A DNA stretch of 64,000 bases from positions 744,001 to 808,000 of the forward strand of contig CAVONI010000012.1 in assembly GCA_963697285.1 (NCBI GenBank). Direction: 5' to 3'. A program made the position numbers and the translations under genes. Positions 36,957 to 46,545 of the stretch are shown here, one piece after another. The notes under the pieces were generated by a model, which searched no databases, was not told the DNA's origin, and was given only the letters and a program-made list of their open reading frames with translations. Within the stretch, counting starts at the first letter, position 1; every line of letters begins with the position of its first letter. Origin of the DNA: JAEUQQ01 sp963697285 (GTDB lineage Bacteria; Acidobacteriota; Vicinamibacteria; Vicinamibacterales; JAFNAJ01).

Positions 36957-38627
36957 TCACACGGTGAACCTGAAATACGACCACGGCGACCACGCGCACA
37001 CGACACCACCGATGACCGCCCTGACCCGCCATCGCCCCGGCTGCGCCCCGACGAAGCTGTGGTTCAACGAGTTCGTCGAGATGTTGTGGTAGATGGCGAA
37101 GATCTGGCCCGTCTGCTCTGCCCACTGGTTCGCGTGGATCGCATGGAATGCGTCGACTTCGACGCTGTACTTCACGCCGGGCAGGCTCACCGGGTTCCAC
37201 TTGAACTGCAGGGTCCGTGGGTAGTGGTTGAACACCTGCCCGTCGGTGGGAAGCGTCGGCTGGGGCACGTCGCCCTTCCACCACGTCAGGGTCGGGTCAC
37301 CGAGCAGCACCATCCCGTAATGCCAGTGACGTTCACCGTCATCATGGACCGGGCCGCGCGCCTTCCACCAGTCCACGAACGCGTCGCCGATGACCTTGCC
37401 GGCACCGAGCGGGCCGTAGAAGTCCTCGAAGAAGAGCATCGAGCCCGACTTCGCGCTGGCCACGGCCGTCAGCCCGCGGCACGTGCCGCCGCCGGCCTTG
37501 TCGAAGATGTACCAACCGGCGAGGTAATCGGCCTCGGTGTACCGGCCGGGCCCGCAGCAGAACAGGTTGTAGAAGTGGGCGTCGGGCGGATTCGTGTCCC
37601 TGAAGTGCGCCGATTCGATGTACTCGTGCCCGCTGCCGACGGTGAACTGGTGTCCCTGCGGCCAGGAATGTGCGCACAGCTGCACCCACGACCGCAGCTT
37701 GTCGACTTCGAGCTTGTAGAGATCGGCGTCCGTTGTGACGGGATCGGTGTACTTGGTGATGGCCGACGACGGGAACATCGAATCGAACGCGCAGTCGTCG
37801 AAGCCGGTCCAGTCATCGTCCACGTAGGCCAGCGCCGAGCGCGCATGTCCGAGCAGGCCGAGGCGGAACGTGTGGTTGCGCGCGAAGTAGCTGTTGATCA
37901 GGGCGGCGTCGTTGCCGCTCTGCGTCGGCGTGTACAGCCGCCCGATCCAGATCTCCGGGTTGAGATCGCCGCTGTGGCCCTCGAACTTGCCATCCCCGTC
38001 GGGATCGGTCCAGGTGCCGTTCGTGTCCATGTAGTACAGGTCGCACGGGAACTCGTCGTGGTTGCCGTTGCTGTCGACGATGTCGTACCACGGCGCGGCC
38101 AACGCCCCGACGAGGAGCGCGCCAACCGGGTTGTGGTTCTTGATGTAGGTCCGCAGGTTCGCTGGCGTGCCCCCGTGGATGGTGTGAATCGTGGCCCAGT
38201 AACCCTCGCGGCCGACGTCGAGCACGTACTGGTTGATGCTCGCGGCGACGGCGTCGTAGATCGACGCATGGACCAGCACCAGCATGGTCCCCCTGGGGTA
38301 GTGCAGTGCCGACTGGGTATTGCGGTAGGCCTCGGCCGACGGGTAGGACGGCCGCGGCTTCTCAGTCGCCTTGAACATGAGCGCCAGCACGCCGGCCTTG
38401 ACGGTCAGGTAATCCCTGAACGACTGGAGCTTCAGTCGCTCCTTCGAGCGAAACTCCAGGTTCCTCACGCTCTCGTACGCGCGCCCCAGCTTGTAGCGGC
38501 GGGGGTATGTCTGCAGGTTGAACAGCGTCCTGTCGCCGACGACCTGCGAACGCAGGTTCGCTGCCGCCGTGAGTTCCTTGCCTTTGCCCTGGGCGGGCGC
38601 CTTCTTGCGTGCCTTTCCGTTGCCCAT
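36957..38627 (-). CDS. Gingipain-like (C25) cysteine peptidase homologue
   Basis: The central region has features of the caspase-like C25 fold: NPVGALLVGALAAPWYDIVD, then PCDLYYMDTNGTW and the calcium-site-like DPDGDGKFEGHSGD, then PEIWIGRLYTPT. The candidate His is in CAHSWPQGHQF and the candidate nucleophile in LFCCGPGRYTE. GSMLFFEDFYGPLGAGKVIG is a conserved late segment. A C-terminal beta-sandwich (LQFKWNPVSLPGVKYSVEV) follows. At 556 residues it lacks a signal peptide; the N-terminus is instead lysine-rich (GNGKARKKAPAQGKGKE). This is odd for a family that is normally secreted, unless an internal or cytoplasmic role applies. GGAGG lies 8 bases before the ATG. Confidence 0.7.
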   Translation of the reverse strand: MGNGKARKKAPAQGKGKELTAAANLRSQVVGDRTLFNLQTYPRRYKLGRAYESVRNLEFRSKERLKLQSFRDYLTVKAGVLALMFKATEKPRPSYPSAEAYRNTQSALHYPRGTMLVLVHASIYDAVAASINQYVLDVGREGYWATIHTIHGGTPANLRTYIKNHNPVGALLVGALAAPWYDIVDSNGNHDEFPCDLYYMDTNGTWTDPDGDGKFEGHSGDLNPEIWIGRLYTPTQSGNDAALINSYFARNHTFRLGLLGHARSALAYVDDDWTGFDDCAFDSMFPSSAITKYTDPVTTDADLYKLEVDKLRSWVQLCAHSWPQGHQFTVGSGHEYIESAHFRDTNPPDAHFYNLFCCGPGRYTEADYLAGWYIFDKAGGGTCRGLTAVASAKSGSMLFFEDFYGPLGAGKVIGDAFVDWWKARGPVHDDGERHWHYGMVLLGDPTLTWWKGDVPQPTLPTDGQVFNHYPRTLQFKWNPVSLPGVKYSVEVDAFHAIHANQWAEQTGQIFAIYHNISTNSLNHSFVGAQPGRWRVRAVIGGVVCAWSPWSYFRFTV

Positions 38628-39041
38628 CGCAGTGTCCTCCGACTATGGGAAACGCTGGCGAGGTCCCTCGCCAGTTCGCGGACGTCCCGCGGTCGCACGA
38701 CCGCGGTCTCGGCGTACTGCATTACATCGTCAGGCGTGATGTGAACAGTTCCCGGAGCGTCCGAGCGGGCACGCCGCCTTCGGATGCCCTCCTGTGTCAG
38801 CAAGGCTGTTCAGTGGAGTTTCCGCGGGCTGGGGAGAAGACGTGGCCTGTCGGGAGATCCGCGCGATGCATCCCTGCTGCGGCGACGGCGCACGGTGGCG
38901 CGCGGGCGCCTCGCGAACGATCGTGTGCGACCACCATGCCAACCCCCGGCGTGAGGGTGCGCGCGGCGGGCATGACCCTGGGGCGAGATCGTGCTCGTCG
39001 AACCGAACGAGTACAGGAGTTACGCCCTTTGCACAGCGATG
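38628..39041. other. Intergenic region without recognised features
   Basis: About 414 bp between the start of the C25-like gene and the end of the flavoprotein gene. Only short unconvincing open frames occur in it and no repeat family of the window is present. The promoter of the C25-like gene should lie here. Confidence 0.5.
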
Positions 39042-40289
39042 TCAATGACAGGTGACCGACGAGTCAACGTGGCCGCAGATCCCCCTGGCGGCCTGCATCG
39101 CGCTGGCCCATGCCCACTGGAAGTTGAAGCCGCCCAGGCGTCCGTCCACGTCGAGCACTTCACCCACGAGGTACAGCCCTGGGCAGCGCCGCGAGTGCAT
39201 CGTCGCCGGATCGACCTCCGACAGCGCCACGCCGCCCGCGGTGACTTCGGCGTGCGTGTAGCCGCGTGAATCGCGCACGTCGAGGTGGAGCGCCGTCATC
39301 GCGTGCACGATCCGGCGGCGCGTGTCGCGCGTGAGCGTCGCCATCGTCGCATCCGCGGCCACGCCGGCTTCCAACGCCAGCCGTTCGGCCAGCGCGCGTG
39401 GCACGCGGTCGGCGGCGACCGTCACGGGATGCGCGCGTGGCCTGAACTGCCGTTCCAGCGTCCACCACGCGTCAACCGCGTCGAACGACTCTCCCACGCT
39501 GTCGAGCGCGAGCGTGGGCGACATCCCCTCGAGCCGCGCCCGCAGCCAGTGGCGTGACACATCCAGGACCGCCGGACCGCTGCAGCCGACGTGCGTCCAC
39601 AGGAAGCTCCCCGTGATGGTGCGCGGCCTGGCGACGTTCCAGAGGCGCAGCGTCGCGTTGTGCGACACGCCGCTCAGCGCCACGTGGCGATCGCCGTCGA
39701 GCACCAGCGGCACCAGGGCGGGCGTCGTCGGCACGATCGAATGGCCGAGCGCCTCGGCGAAGGTGTAGCCGGCGCCGTCGCTGCCCGACTTCGGCAAGGC
39801 CAGGCCTCCGGTGGCCAGCACCACCACCCGGGCATGCAGCGGCCCCGACGTGGTCGTCAACCGGAAGCCGTCTTCGTCGCGTTCGATGCCCCCGATGCGC
39901 GTGGCGGGAAGGATGCGCACGCCGGCGCGCTGCGCGTCGCCGAGAAGGGCGTCGAGCACGTCGCGAGATCGGTTGGAATCGGGGAAGAGCTTGCCGAGCG
40001 CTTCCTCGTGGAGTGGAACGCCGATCGCGGCGAACCACGCGATCGTGTCATCGACCGGCAACGCGCGAAGCACGGCGCGGATGGCGGCGGGTGTGGCCCC
40101 GTTGAAGTCGCGCTCGGTGACGCGGACGTTGGTGACGTTGCAGCGACCGCCGCCGCTGACGAGGATCTTGGCGCCGAGCGTGCGCGCGCCATCGACCACC
40201 GCGACGCGCAGGTCGCTGCGCAGGCGCGCCGTGAAGATGGCCGTCGCCAGGCCCGCGGCCCCGCCGCCCACGACTACGACATCGTGCAT
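39042..40289 (-). CDS. NAD(P)/FAD-dependent oxidoreductase, HI0933/YhiN family
   Basis: A flavoprotein with the N-terminal dinucleotide-binding motif VVVVGGGAAGLATAI and the family signature KILVSGGGRCNVTNV. The C-terminal GLYLVGEVLDVDGRLGGFNF and WAWASAMQAARG are the FAD-contacting segments of the HI0933 group. Length (about 415) is normal. The physiological substrate of this group is mostly unknown; a bile-acid dehydrogenation role (BaiN) is known in one clostridial member. MHDVVVVG at 40289 is preferred; 40301 is an alternative. Confidence 0.88.
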   Translation of the reverse strand: MHDVVVVGGGAAGLATAIFTARLRSDLRVAVVDGARTLGAKILVSGGGRCNVTNVRVTERDFNGATPAAIRAVLRALPVDDTIAWFAAIGVPLHEEALGKLFPDSNRSRDVLDALLGDAQRAGVRILPATRIGGIERDEDGFRLTTTSGPLHARVVVLATGGLALPKSGSDGAGYTFAEALGHSIVPTTPALVPLVLDGDRHVALSGVSHNATLRLWNVARPRTITGSFLWTHVGCSGPAVLDVSRHWLRARLEGMSPTLALDSVGESFDAVDAWWTLERQFRPRAHPVTVAADRVPRALAERLALEAGVAADATMATLTRDTRRRIVHAMTALHLDVRDSRGYTHAEVTAGGVALSEVDPATMHSRRCPGLYLVGEVLDVDGRLGGFNFQWAWASAMQAARGICGHVDSSVTCH

Positions 40290-40433
40290 GGTGCGAAGCA
40301 TGTCACGGCATCCGATTGGCGCGCTCGCGTCGGGAGGCCCCGGGCTCGCCTCGTCGGATGATACCTGCGCCGTCACGCCGGGATCGCACCGACTCGCAGC
40401 ACGGACCCGCCGCCGACAGCACCGGGCCGATGC

Positions 40434-42908
40434 CTACGAAGGCCGCAGCAGCTTCGCGAAGGCGGCCGACATCGCCGTGTCGCTCGGACGATCGGGTTTG
40501 ACAGCCGCCGACCGCGGGGCGGCCGCGCCATTCCCCTCGCGTGGCGGACGCGCATCGCGCGGCGCACCGCCGCCCGGCTTCGGGCCTCGTGGCGCCTGGC
40601 CTTGCGGCCGGGCGTGCTGCGGGCGGCCGCCGGCCTCGCGCGGGCGCGGCGGACGCGGCCCCTGCGGGCGTGCGCCCGCCTCGCCGGATGGTACGGCGGC
40701 CTGCGGCCGCGGACCGACCGCCGGCTTCGCGGCGGGGTCACCCGTCCGCATCGTCAGGCCGATGCGCTTCCGCGCGGCGTCCACCTCGACGACCGTTACC
40801 GTCACGATGTCGCCCGCCTTGACCACCTCGCGGGGATCCTTCACGAACTTGTCGGCGAGCTGCGAGATGTGGACCAGGCCGTCCTGGTGCACCCCGATGT
40901 CGACGAACGCGCCGAAGTTCGTGACGTTCGTCACGGTGCCTTCGAGGCGCATTCCCGGCTGCAGGTCCTTCAGGTCCTTCACGTCGTCCTTGAGCACGGC
41001 CATGCGGAACTCCGGACGAGGATCGCGACCCGGTTTCTCGAGTTCCGCGATGATGTCCTTGATGGTCGGCACGCCGAATCGCTCGTCGACGAAACGTGCC
41101 GGGTCCAGCGTCTTGAGGAACGCGCCGTTGCCCACGAGGTGCTGCAACGGCGTGCCGGTCTCGCGGCTGATGCGCTCGACCACCGGGTAAGCCTCGGGGT
41201 GGACGGCCGACGCATCGAGCACGTTGTCGCCGTTGGCGACGCGCAGGAAGCCTGCGCACTGCTCGTACGTCTTGTCGCCGAGGCGTGGAACGTCACGCAG
41301 GTGCGCGCGTGACCTGAACGCGCCGTGCGCGTCGCGATGACTGACGATGTTCGACGCGAGGCGCGCGTTGAGCCCCGCGATGCGCGCCAGCAACGGCGCC
41401 GACGCCGTGTTCACGTCGGCCCCGACGGCGTTCACGCAGTCTTCGACGACCGCGTCGAGCGTGCGCGCCAGGTCGCCCTGGCCGACGTCGTGCTGGTACT
41501 GGCCGACCCCGATCGACTTCGGCTCGATCTTCACAAGTTCGGCGAGCGGATCCTGCAGGCGCCGTGCGATCGACACCGCGCCGCGCAGCGACACGTCGAG
41601 GTCGGGGAATTCCTTCGACGCATACTCGGACGCCGAGTACACCGACGCGCCGGCCTCAGACACGATGATGCGCGTGAGCCCGAGCTCGGGTCGGCGCGCG
41701 ATCAGCTCGCCCGCGAGCTTCTCGGTCTCGCGCGAGGCCGTGCCGTTGCCGATGGCGATGATCTGGACGTGGTGCGCCTCGCAGAGCGCGGCGAGCGTCT
41801 TGAGGGCGCCTTCCCGGTCGTTGCGCGGTTCGTGCGGATAGACCGTGCCGGTCGCCAGGACCTTGCCCGTGGCGTCGACGACCGCGACCTTCACGCCCGT
41901 GCGGATGCCGGGATCGAGCCCCATCGTGCTGCGCGGCCCCGCGGGCGCGGCCAGCAGGAGGTCGCGCAGGTTGCGCCCGAACACGCGGATGGCCTCGGCT
42001 TCGGCGGCGTCGCGCATCCGCCCCTCGAGTTCGTTCTCGAGCGACGGGAAGAGCCTGACCTTCCACGTCCAGCGGACGGTGTCGCGCAGCCACGCATCGG
42101 CCGGGCGGCCCTCGTCCACGACGCCCGCGTGGTGGGCGATCTTCCCCTCGGGAACGGACGGCGCGCCTGCGTCGGCGGCCGCCACCGAGTCGTCGAGCGT
42201 CAGGGCGAGGCGCAGGATGCCTTCGCGGCGTCCCCGCAGCAGCGCGAGTGCCCGGTGCGACGGCAACTTCGCGATCGATTCCTTCGCGTCGAAGTAGTCG
42301 CGGAACTTCGCACCCTCCTGCTCCTTGCCCTCCACCACCTTCGACTGCAGCTGGCCGTGCGTCCACAGCCACTCGCGCAACTCGCCGACCAGCGGCGCGT
42401 GCTCGGCGAAGCGCTCCATCAGGATCCAGCGGGCGCCGTCGAGCGCCGCGGCGGCATCGGGCACCTGGCGCTCGGGGTCGATGTACTTCGCGGCCTCGAC
42501 GTCGGGCACCAGCGTGGGGTCGGCGTGCAGCGCGTCGGCGAGCGGCTCGAGGCCGGCTTCGCGCGCGATGGTCGCCTTCGTCCGGCGCTTCGGCTTGTAG
42601 GGGAGGTAGAGATCCTCGAGCGCGACCTTGGTCGCGGCCGTCCGGATGGCCGCCTCGAGTTCCGGCGTCAGCTTGCCCTGCTCGGTGATGCTCGCGAGCA
42701 CCACGTCGCGCCGCTCGTCGAGCTCGCGCAGGTAGCGGAGGCGTTCGTCGAGCGCGCGCAGCTGGATGTCGTCGAGTCCGCCCGTGGCTTCCTTGCGGTA
42801 TCGGGCGATGAAGGGAACGGTGCCGCCCTCGTCGAGCAGGCGCACGGTCGCCTCGACCTGCGACGGTTGCACCGAAAGTTCCGTCGCGAGACGTTCTGTG
42901 ATGGTCAT
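40434..42908 (-). CDS. tex: Tex family RNA-binding transcription accessory protein
   Basis: The whole chain follows Tex: a helical N-terminus with VPFIARYRKEATGGLDDIQL, then the YqgF-like nuclease fold (GLDPGIRTGVKVAVVDATGK), the helix-hairpin-helix region (IVSHRDAHGAFRSRAHLRDV) and the S1 RNA-binding domain (GTVTNVTNFGAFVDIGVHQD). Tex acts on transcription complexes and is needed for tolerance to stress. Length is 824 residues, longer than the usual ~770 because of a Pro/Arg/Gln-rich basic tail after the S1 domain. It lies 13 bp downstream of ettA on the same strand. Confidence 0.95.
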   Translation of the reverse strand: MTITERLATELSVQPSQVEATVRLLDEGGTVPFIARYRKEATGGLDDIQLRALDERLRYLRELDERRDVVLASITEQGKLTPELEAAIRTAATKVALEDLYLPYKPKRRTKATIAREAGLEPLADALHADPTLVPDVEAAKYIDPERQVPDAAAALDGARWILMERFAEHAPLVGELREWLWTHGQLQSKVVEGKEQEGAKFRDYFDAKESIAKLPSHRALALLRGRREGILRLALTLDDSVAAADAGAPSVPEGKIAHHAGVVDEGRPADAWLRDTVRWTWKVRLFPSLENELEGRMRDAAEAEAIRVFGRNLRDLLLAAPAGPRSTMGLDPGIRTGVKVAVVDATGKVLATGTVYPHEPRNDREGALKTLAALCEAHHVQIIAIGNGTASRETEKLAGELIARRPELGLTRIIVSEAGASVYSASEYASKEFPDLDVSLRGAVSIARRLQDPLAELVKIEPKSIGVGQYQHDVGQGDLARTLDAVVEDCVNAVGADVNTASAPLLARIAGLNARLASNIVSHRDAHGAFRSRAHLRDVPRLGDKTYEQCAGFLRVANGDNVLDASAVHPEAYPVVERISRETGTPLQHLVGNGAFLKTLDPARFVDERFGVPTIKDIIAELEKPGRDPRPEFRMAVLKDDVKDLKDLQPGMRLEGTVTNVTNFGAFVDIGVHQDGLVHISQLADKFVKDPREVVKAGDIVTVTVVEVDAARKRIGLTMRTGDPAAKPAVGPRPQAAVPSGEAGARPQGPRPPRPREAGGRPQHARPQGQAPRGPKPGGGAPRDARPPREGNGAAAPRSAAVKPDRPSDTAMSAAFAKLLRPS

Positions 42909-42921
42909 GGTTGGGAGGTGA

Positions 42922-44598
42922 CTAGCGCGTCAGCTTGCGGTACTTGATGCGATGCGGCTGGTCGGCCGCAGCGCCGAGCCGACGTTTCCGGTCGGCTTCG
43001 TAGTCCTGGTAGTTGCCTTCGAACCAGACGACCTGTGAGTCACCTTCGAAGGCGAGGATGTGCGTGGCGATGCGGTCGAGGAACCACCGGTCGTGGCTGA
43101 TGATGACCGCGCAGCCCGCGAAGTCGACGAGCGCCTCTTCGAGCGCGCGGAGCGTGTCGATGTCGAGGTCGTTCGTTGGCTCGTCGAGCAGCAGCAGGTT
43201 GGCGCCGCCTTTGAGCAGCTTGGCCATGTGCAGGCGGTTGCGTTCGCCGCCCGACAGGGTCCCGACCTTCTTCTGCTGGTCGCGGCCCTTGAAATTGAAC
43301 CACGAGGCGTACGCGCGCGAGGCCACCGTGCGCTTGCCGAGTTCGACCTCGTCGAGGCCGCCGGAGATCTCCTCGAACACCGTCTTGTTCGCGTCGAGGG
43401 CATCGCGGCTCTGATCCACGTACCCGAGCTTCACGGTCTCGCCGATGCGCAGCGTGCCGCTGTCGGGCGTCTCGGTCCCCACGATCATCCGGAACAGCGT
43501 GGTCTTGCCGGCGCCGTTCGGGCCGATGACGCCGACGATGCCGCCGGGCGGCAGGGTGAAGTTGACGTTGTCGAACAGCAGGCGATCGCCGTAGCCCTTC
43601 TTCAGGTCACGGGCTTCGACGACGATGTCTCCGAGGCGCGGGCCCGGCGGGATGTAGATCTCGGCGGTCTCGAGCTTCTGCGCCTGGTCCTGCTGCAGCA
43701 GGTCCTCGTAGGCGTTGAGGCGCGCCTTGCCCTTGGCCTGGCGGGCCCGCGGCGACATGCGGATCCACTCGAGTTCGCGCTGCAGCGTGCGCTGCCGCTT
43801 CGATTCCGACTTCTGCTCGAGTTCGAGGCGCTTCTGCTTCTGGTCGAGCCACGACGAGTAGTTCCCCTGCCAGGGGATGCCGGTGCCGCGATCGAGTTCG
43901 AGGATCCAGCCCGCGACGTTGTCGAGGAAGTAGCGGTCGTGGGTGATGGCGACCACCGTGCCGGCGTACGCCTGCAGGAAGTGCTCGAGCCAGGCCACGG
44001 ATTCCGCGTCGAGGTGGTTGGTCGGCTCGTCGAGCAGGAGCAGGTCGGGCGACTGCAGCAGCAGGCGGCAGAGCGCGACGCGGCGGCGCTCGCCGCCCGA
44101 CAGCGTCGTCACGTCGGCATCGCCGGGCGGACACCGCAGGGCGTCCATCGCGTGTTCGATCTGCGAGTCGAGGTCCCAGGCGTTGGCCGCGTCGATGCGG
44201 TCCTGCAGGCGCCCCTGCTCTTCGAGGACCTTGTCCATCTCGTCGGCCGAGAGATCCTCGCCGAGCCTCATGTTGATGTCGTCGTAGCGGTTCAGCAGGT
44301 CACGCACCGGCTTGACGCCCTCGTCCACGTTGCCGAAGACCGTCTTGGCCGGATCGAGCTGCGGCTCCTGCGAGAGGAAGCCGACAGTGAGCCCGTCGGA
44401 CGGGAACGCCTCGCCGATGAACGACGTCTCGAGCCCCGCCATGATGCGCAGCAGCGTGCTCTTGCCGGCGCCGTTGTACCCGAGGACGCCGATTTTGGCG
44501 CCCGGCAGAAACGACAGCCAGATGTCCCTGAGAACTGTATGGTCGGGAGGGTAAACCTTCCCGAGCCCCTTCATCGTGAAGACGTACTGTGGTGCCAT
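42922..44598 (-). CDS. ettA: Energy-dependent translational throttle protein EttA (ABC-F)
   Basis: Two ABC ATPase domains are present: GYNGAGKST with LSGGERRRVAL, and GPNGAGKTT with LSGGERNRLHM. The linker between them (LEQKSESKRQRTLQRELEWI) is the ABC-F P-site tRNA-interaction region, and the opening MAPQYVFTMKGLGKVYPPD is diagnostic of EttA. EttA binds the ribosomal E site and gates the start of elongation according to the ATP/ADP ratio. 558 residues is the normal length. A GGGGTC palindrome lies upstream. Confidence 0.95.
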   Translation of the reverse strand: MAPQYVFTMKGLGKVYPPDHTVLRDIWLSFLPGAKIGVLGYNGAGKSTLLRIMAGLETSFIGEAFPSDGLTVGFLSQEPQLDPAKTVFGNVDEGVKPVRDLLNRYDDINMRLGEDLSADEMDKVLEEQGRLQDRIDAANAWDLDSQIEHAMDALRCPPGDADVTTLSGGERRRVALCRLLLQSPDLLLLDEPTNHLDAESVAWLEHFLQAYAGTVVAITHDRYFLDNVAGWILELDRGTGIPWQGNYSSWLDQKQKRLELEQKSESKRQRTLQRELEWIRMSPRARQAKGKARLNAYEDLLQQDQAQKLETAEIYIPPGPRLGDIVVEARDLKKGYGDRLLFDNVNFTLPPGGIVGVIGPNGAGKTTLFRMIVGTETPDSGTLRIGETVKLGYVDQSRDALDANKTVFEEISGGLDEVELGKRTVASRAYASWFNFKGRDQQKKVGTLSGGERNRLHMAKLLKGGANLLLLDEPTNDLDIDTLRALEEALVDFAGCAVIISHDRWFLDRIATHILAFEGDSQVVWFEGNYQDYEADRKRRLGAAADQPHRIKYRKLTR

Positions 44599-44644
44599 GC
44601 GGAGGGGTGCCTAACCTTGAGCGAACCGAACGGACCGCCGATTG

Positions 44645-44698
44645 TAACAAAAAGGGGTCGTGTCTTGCATTGCAGCAAAACGCAAGACCTGACCCCTT
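44645..44698 (-). terminator. GGGGTC palindromic element, copy 6, acting as terminator
   Basis: On the minus strand AAGGGGTCAGGTCTTGC pairs with GCAAGACACGACCCCTT, followed by TTTTTGTT. It lies 17 bp after the stop of the AIM24-like gene and before ettA, so the stem plus T-run should work as an intrinsic terminator for that gene. Confidence 0.7.
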
Positions 44699-44714
44699 CT
44701 GCACTCCCGACCGT

Positions 44715-45762
44715 TCAGTTCTTGCCGCCGAGGATGTTCCCGAGGCCGAGGGCGTGGTCGAGCACCGAGCCTTCTTCCTTGCGGCCCCCGGTTCTCTGCG
44801 GCGCAGCCTTGTAGATGCGGTCGGCCAGGCGCGACAGCGGGCAGCGACTGCAGCCACACCTTCCCCGGCCCGGTCAGCGTCGCAAAGAAGATGCCCTCGC
44901 CGCCGAACAGGGCCGTCTTGACCTTGCCGACGAACTGGATGTCGTAGTTCACCGTCGGCTGCAACGCCACCAGGCACCCCGTGTCGACGCGCATCGTCTG
45001 CCCCGGCGCGAGTTCCATCGCGTGGATCGTCCCGCCCGCGTGCACGAAGCACAAGCCGTCGCCCTGCAGGCGCTGCATGATGAAGCCTTCGCCGCCGAAC
45101 AGGCCCACGCCGAGCCGCTTCTGGAACGCAATCCCGATTGACACGCCGCGCGCCGCGCACAGGAACGAGTCCTTCTGGCACACGAGTTCGCCGCCGAGCG
45201 CCTTCAGGTCCATCGGCAGAATCTTGCCGGCATACGGCGCCGCGAACGCCACCTGCTGCTTGCCGGTGCCCTTGTTCGAGAACACGGTCATGAACAGGCT
45301 CTCACCGGTCAGCAACCGCTTGCCCGCCCCGAGCAGCGCGCCCATGATGCCGCTCCCCTGCTGCGCCTGCTGGCTCCCGTCGCCGAAGACGGTCTCCATC
45401 TCGATGCCGGGCGTCATGTACATGAACGTGCCGGCCTCGGCCACGGCACTCTCGCCGGGATCGAGTTCCACTTCGACGAACTGCATCTCGGTGCCCTCGA
45501 TGCGGAAGTCGATGTCGTGCGCCGCACGGCCGGGCGGCGGAGGCGGCGCGAACGCGCTCCTGGCGGCGTTTGCGGCGCCGGGCAGGTACGGCGTCAGGGC
45601 CGGCACGTCGCGCAGCGGCGTCCACGTGGTCATCCCGCCGGTGAAGACGAGCGTGCCGGGATCGACGCTCCCGCTCTTGATGTTCGCGATGAACTCTTCC
45701 TCGACGATGGGCCCGACCTGGTGTCCGCCAATCGCCATGTACCACTGCTGCCCACTGGGCAT
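44715..45762 (-). CDS. GYF_2-AIM24 (TIGR00266-like) domain protein (one frameshift)
   Basis: The N-terminal ~55 residues are a GYF_2-like domain (QWYMAIGGHQVGPIVEEEFI). A linker leads to an AIM24/TIGR00266 domain: PGESAVAEAGTFMYM, TGESLFMTVFSNKG, KDSFLCAARGVSIG, LFGGEGFIMQRLQGDGLCFV and LFGGEGIFFATLTGPGKVWL. Near 44850 the frame shifts by an extra C in a CCC run; correcting it gives the normal ending LSRLADRIYKAA...LGNILGGKN at 44715. The ATG at 45762 has GGAGG upstream. The AIM24 domain is a trimeric beta-barrel of unknown function, and GYF_2 probably mediates a protein interaction. Confidence 0.85.
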
Positions 45763-45840
45763 CTGCGCACCCTCCGTGCTGACCACCGCGCGCCACGCGC
45801 GCGGAATCGACCTGCGGTTGTGTGTTGGAACGAGGCGAGT

Positions 45841-46545
45841 CTATCCGGGCGTCGCGTCGCCACGCGCGGCGGCCGTGATGCCCGCGGCGGCGTCGAGTTC
45901 GAGCTGCGCCGCCACCTCGGCGTCGATCCCGAGCTGCTGCGCCAGTTGCGCCAGGTACGTCCGCTCGCCCGGCGTCACCTGCTCGTCGGCGCGGACGATG
46001 GTGAAGGCGAGCGTGTAGAGATCCTGCTTCAGCCGGGGTTCGGTGATGCCGTCGAGCACGGCCGCCAGCGGCAGGGGCGTCTGGAGTTCCATCCGCACCA
46101 TGTCTTCGACACCCGCTGCGCGCGCCTGGTCGAGGATGCTCCTCTCCTCGTGCGGCGCGAGCGTCCCATCCGCTCGTGCCGCCGAGATGGTGAGGCGGAT
46201 GACCCGCAGCACCTCTGGAGGCACGGCAGGCACGGCGGCCGGCGCGGTGGCCGCGGATGGCTGGCCGACCGCAACGCCAGGTCCGGCTGCCGGCGACATC
46301 ACGCCCGACGGCACCGGCGGAGGCGCGCTACCGGGCATCCCGGTCGGCGCGGCTACGGTCCCCTGCTGCTGCATCGTCTCGTAGAGGCCCCACGCCACAC
46401 CGGCCGCCGCCAGCAGCGTGCTGCCGTTGATCCAGCTGCTCGACCCGCGCCCTCCCGTCAGGTAACCGAGCGCACCGCGATGCCGCTTCTTCTTGCCCGT
46501 CAGGGCGCCCCGCACGACCGACCCGATCAGATCCTCGATGTTCAC
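45841..46545 (-). CDS. DUF533/TerB-like protein
   Basis: A short N-terminal part (NIEDLIGSVVRGALTGKKKR) and a likely membrane-associated segment (NGSTLLAAAGVAWGLYETMQ) are followed by a Pro/Ala linker and a C-terminal TerB-like helical domain (LRVIRLTISAARADGTLAPH, DLYTLAFTIVRADEQVTPGE), whose two Asp/Glu-bearing segments resemble the metal sites of TerB. Family function is unknown. The GTG start at 46545 overlaps the preceding stop, so it is coupled to the alpha/beta-hydrolase gene. Confidence 0.8.
   Translation of the reverse strand: MNIEDLIGSVVRGALTGKKKRHRGALGYLTGGRGSSSWINGSTLLAAAGVAWGLYETMQQQGTVAAPTGMPGSAPPPVPSGVMSPAAGPGVAVGQPSAATAPAAVPAVPPEVLRVIRLTISAARADGTLAPHEERSILDQARAAGVEDMVRMELQTPLPLAAVLDGITEPRLKQDLYTLAFTIVRADEQVTPGERTYLAQLAQQLGIDAEVAAQLELDAAAGITAAARGDATPG

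Noticed and set aside
37059..38744. 561-codon open frame on the plus strand
   Set aside because: It is the antisense shadow of the C25-like gene, a common effect at this GC content, with no recognisable domain or ribosome site.
41325..42947. 540-codon open frame on the plus strand
   Set aside because: It is antisense to tex and rich in Arg/Ala/Asp without any motif.
43060..44814. 584-codon open frame on the plus strand
   Set aside because: It lies opposite ettA and has no domain signature; EttA motifs on the minus strand are unambiguous.
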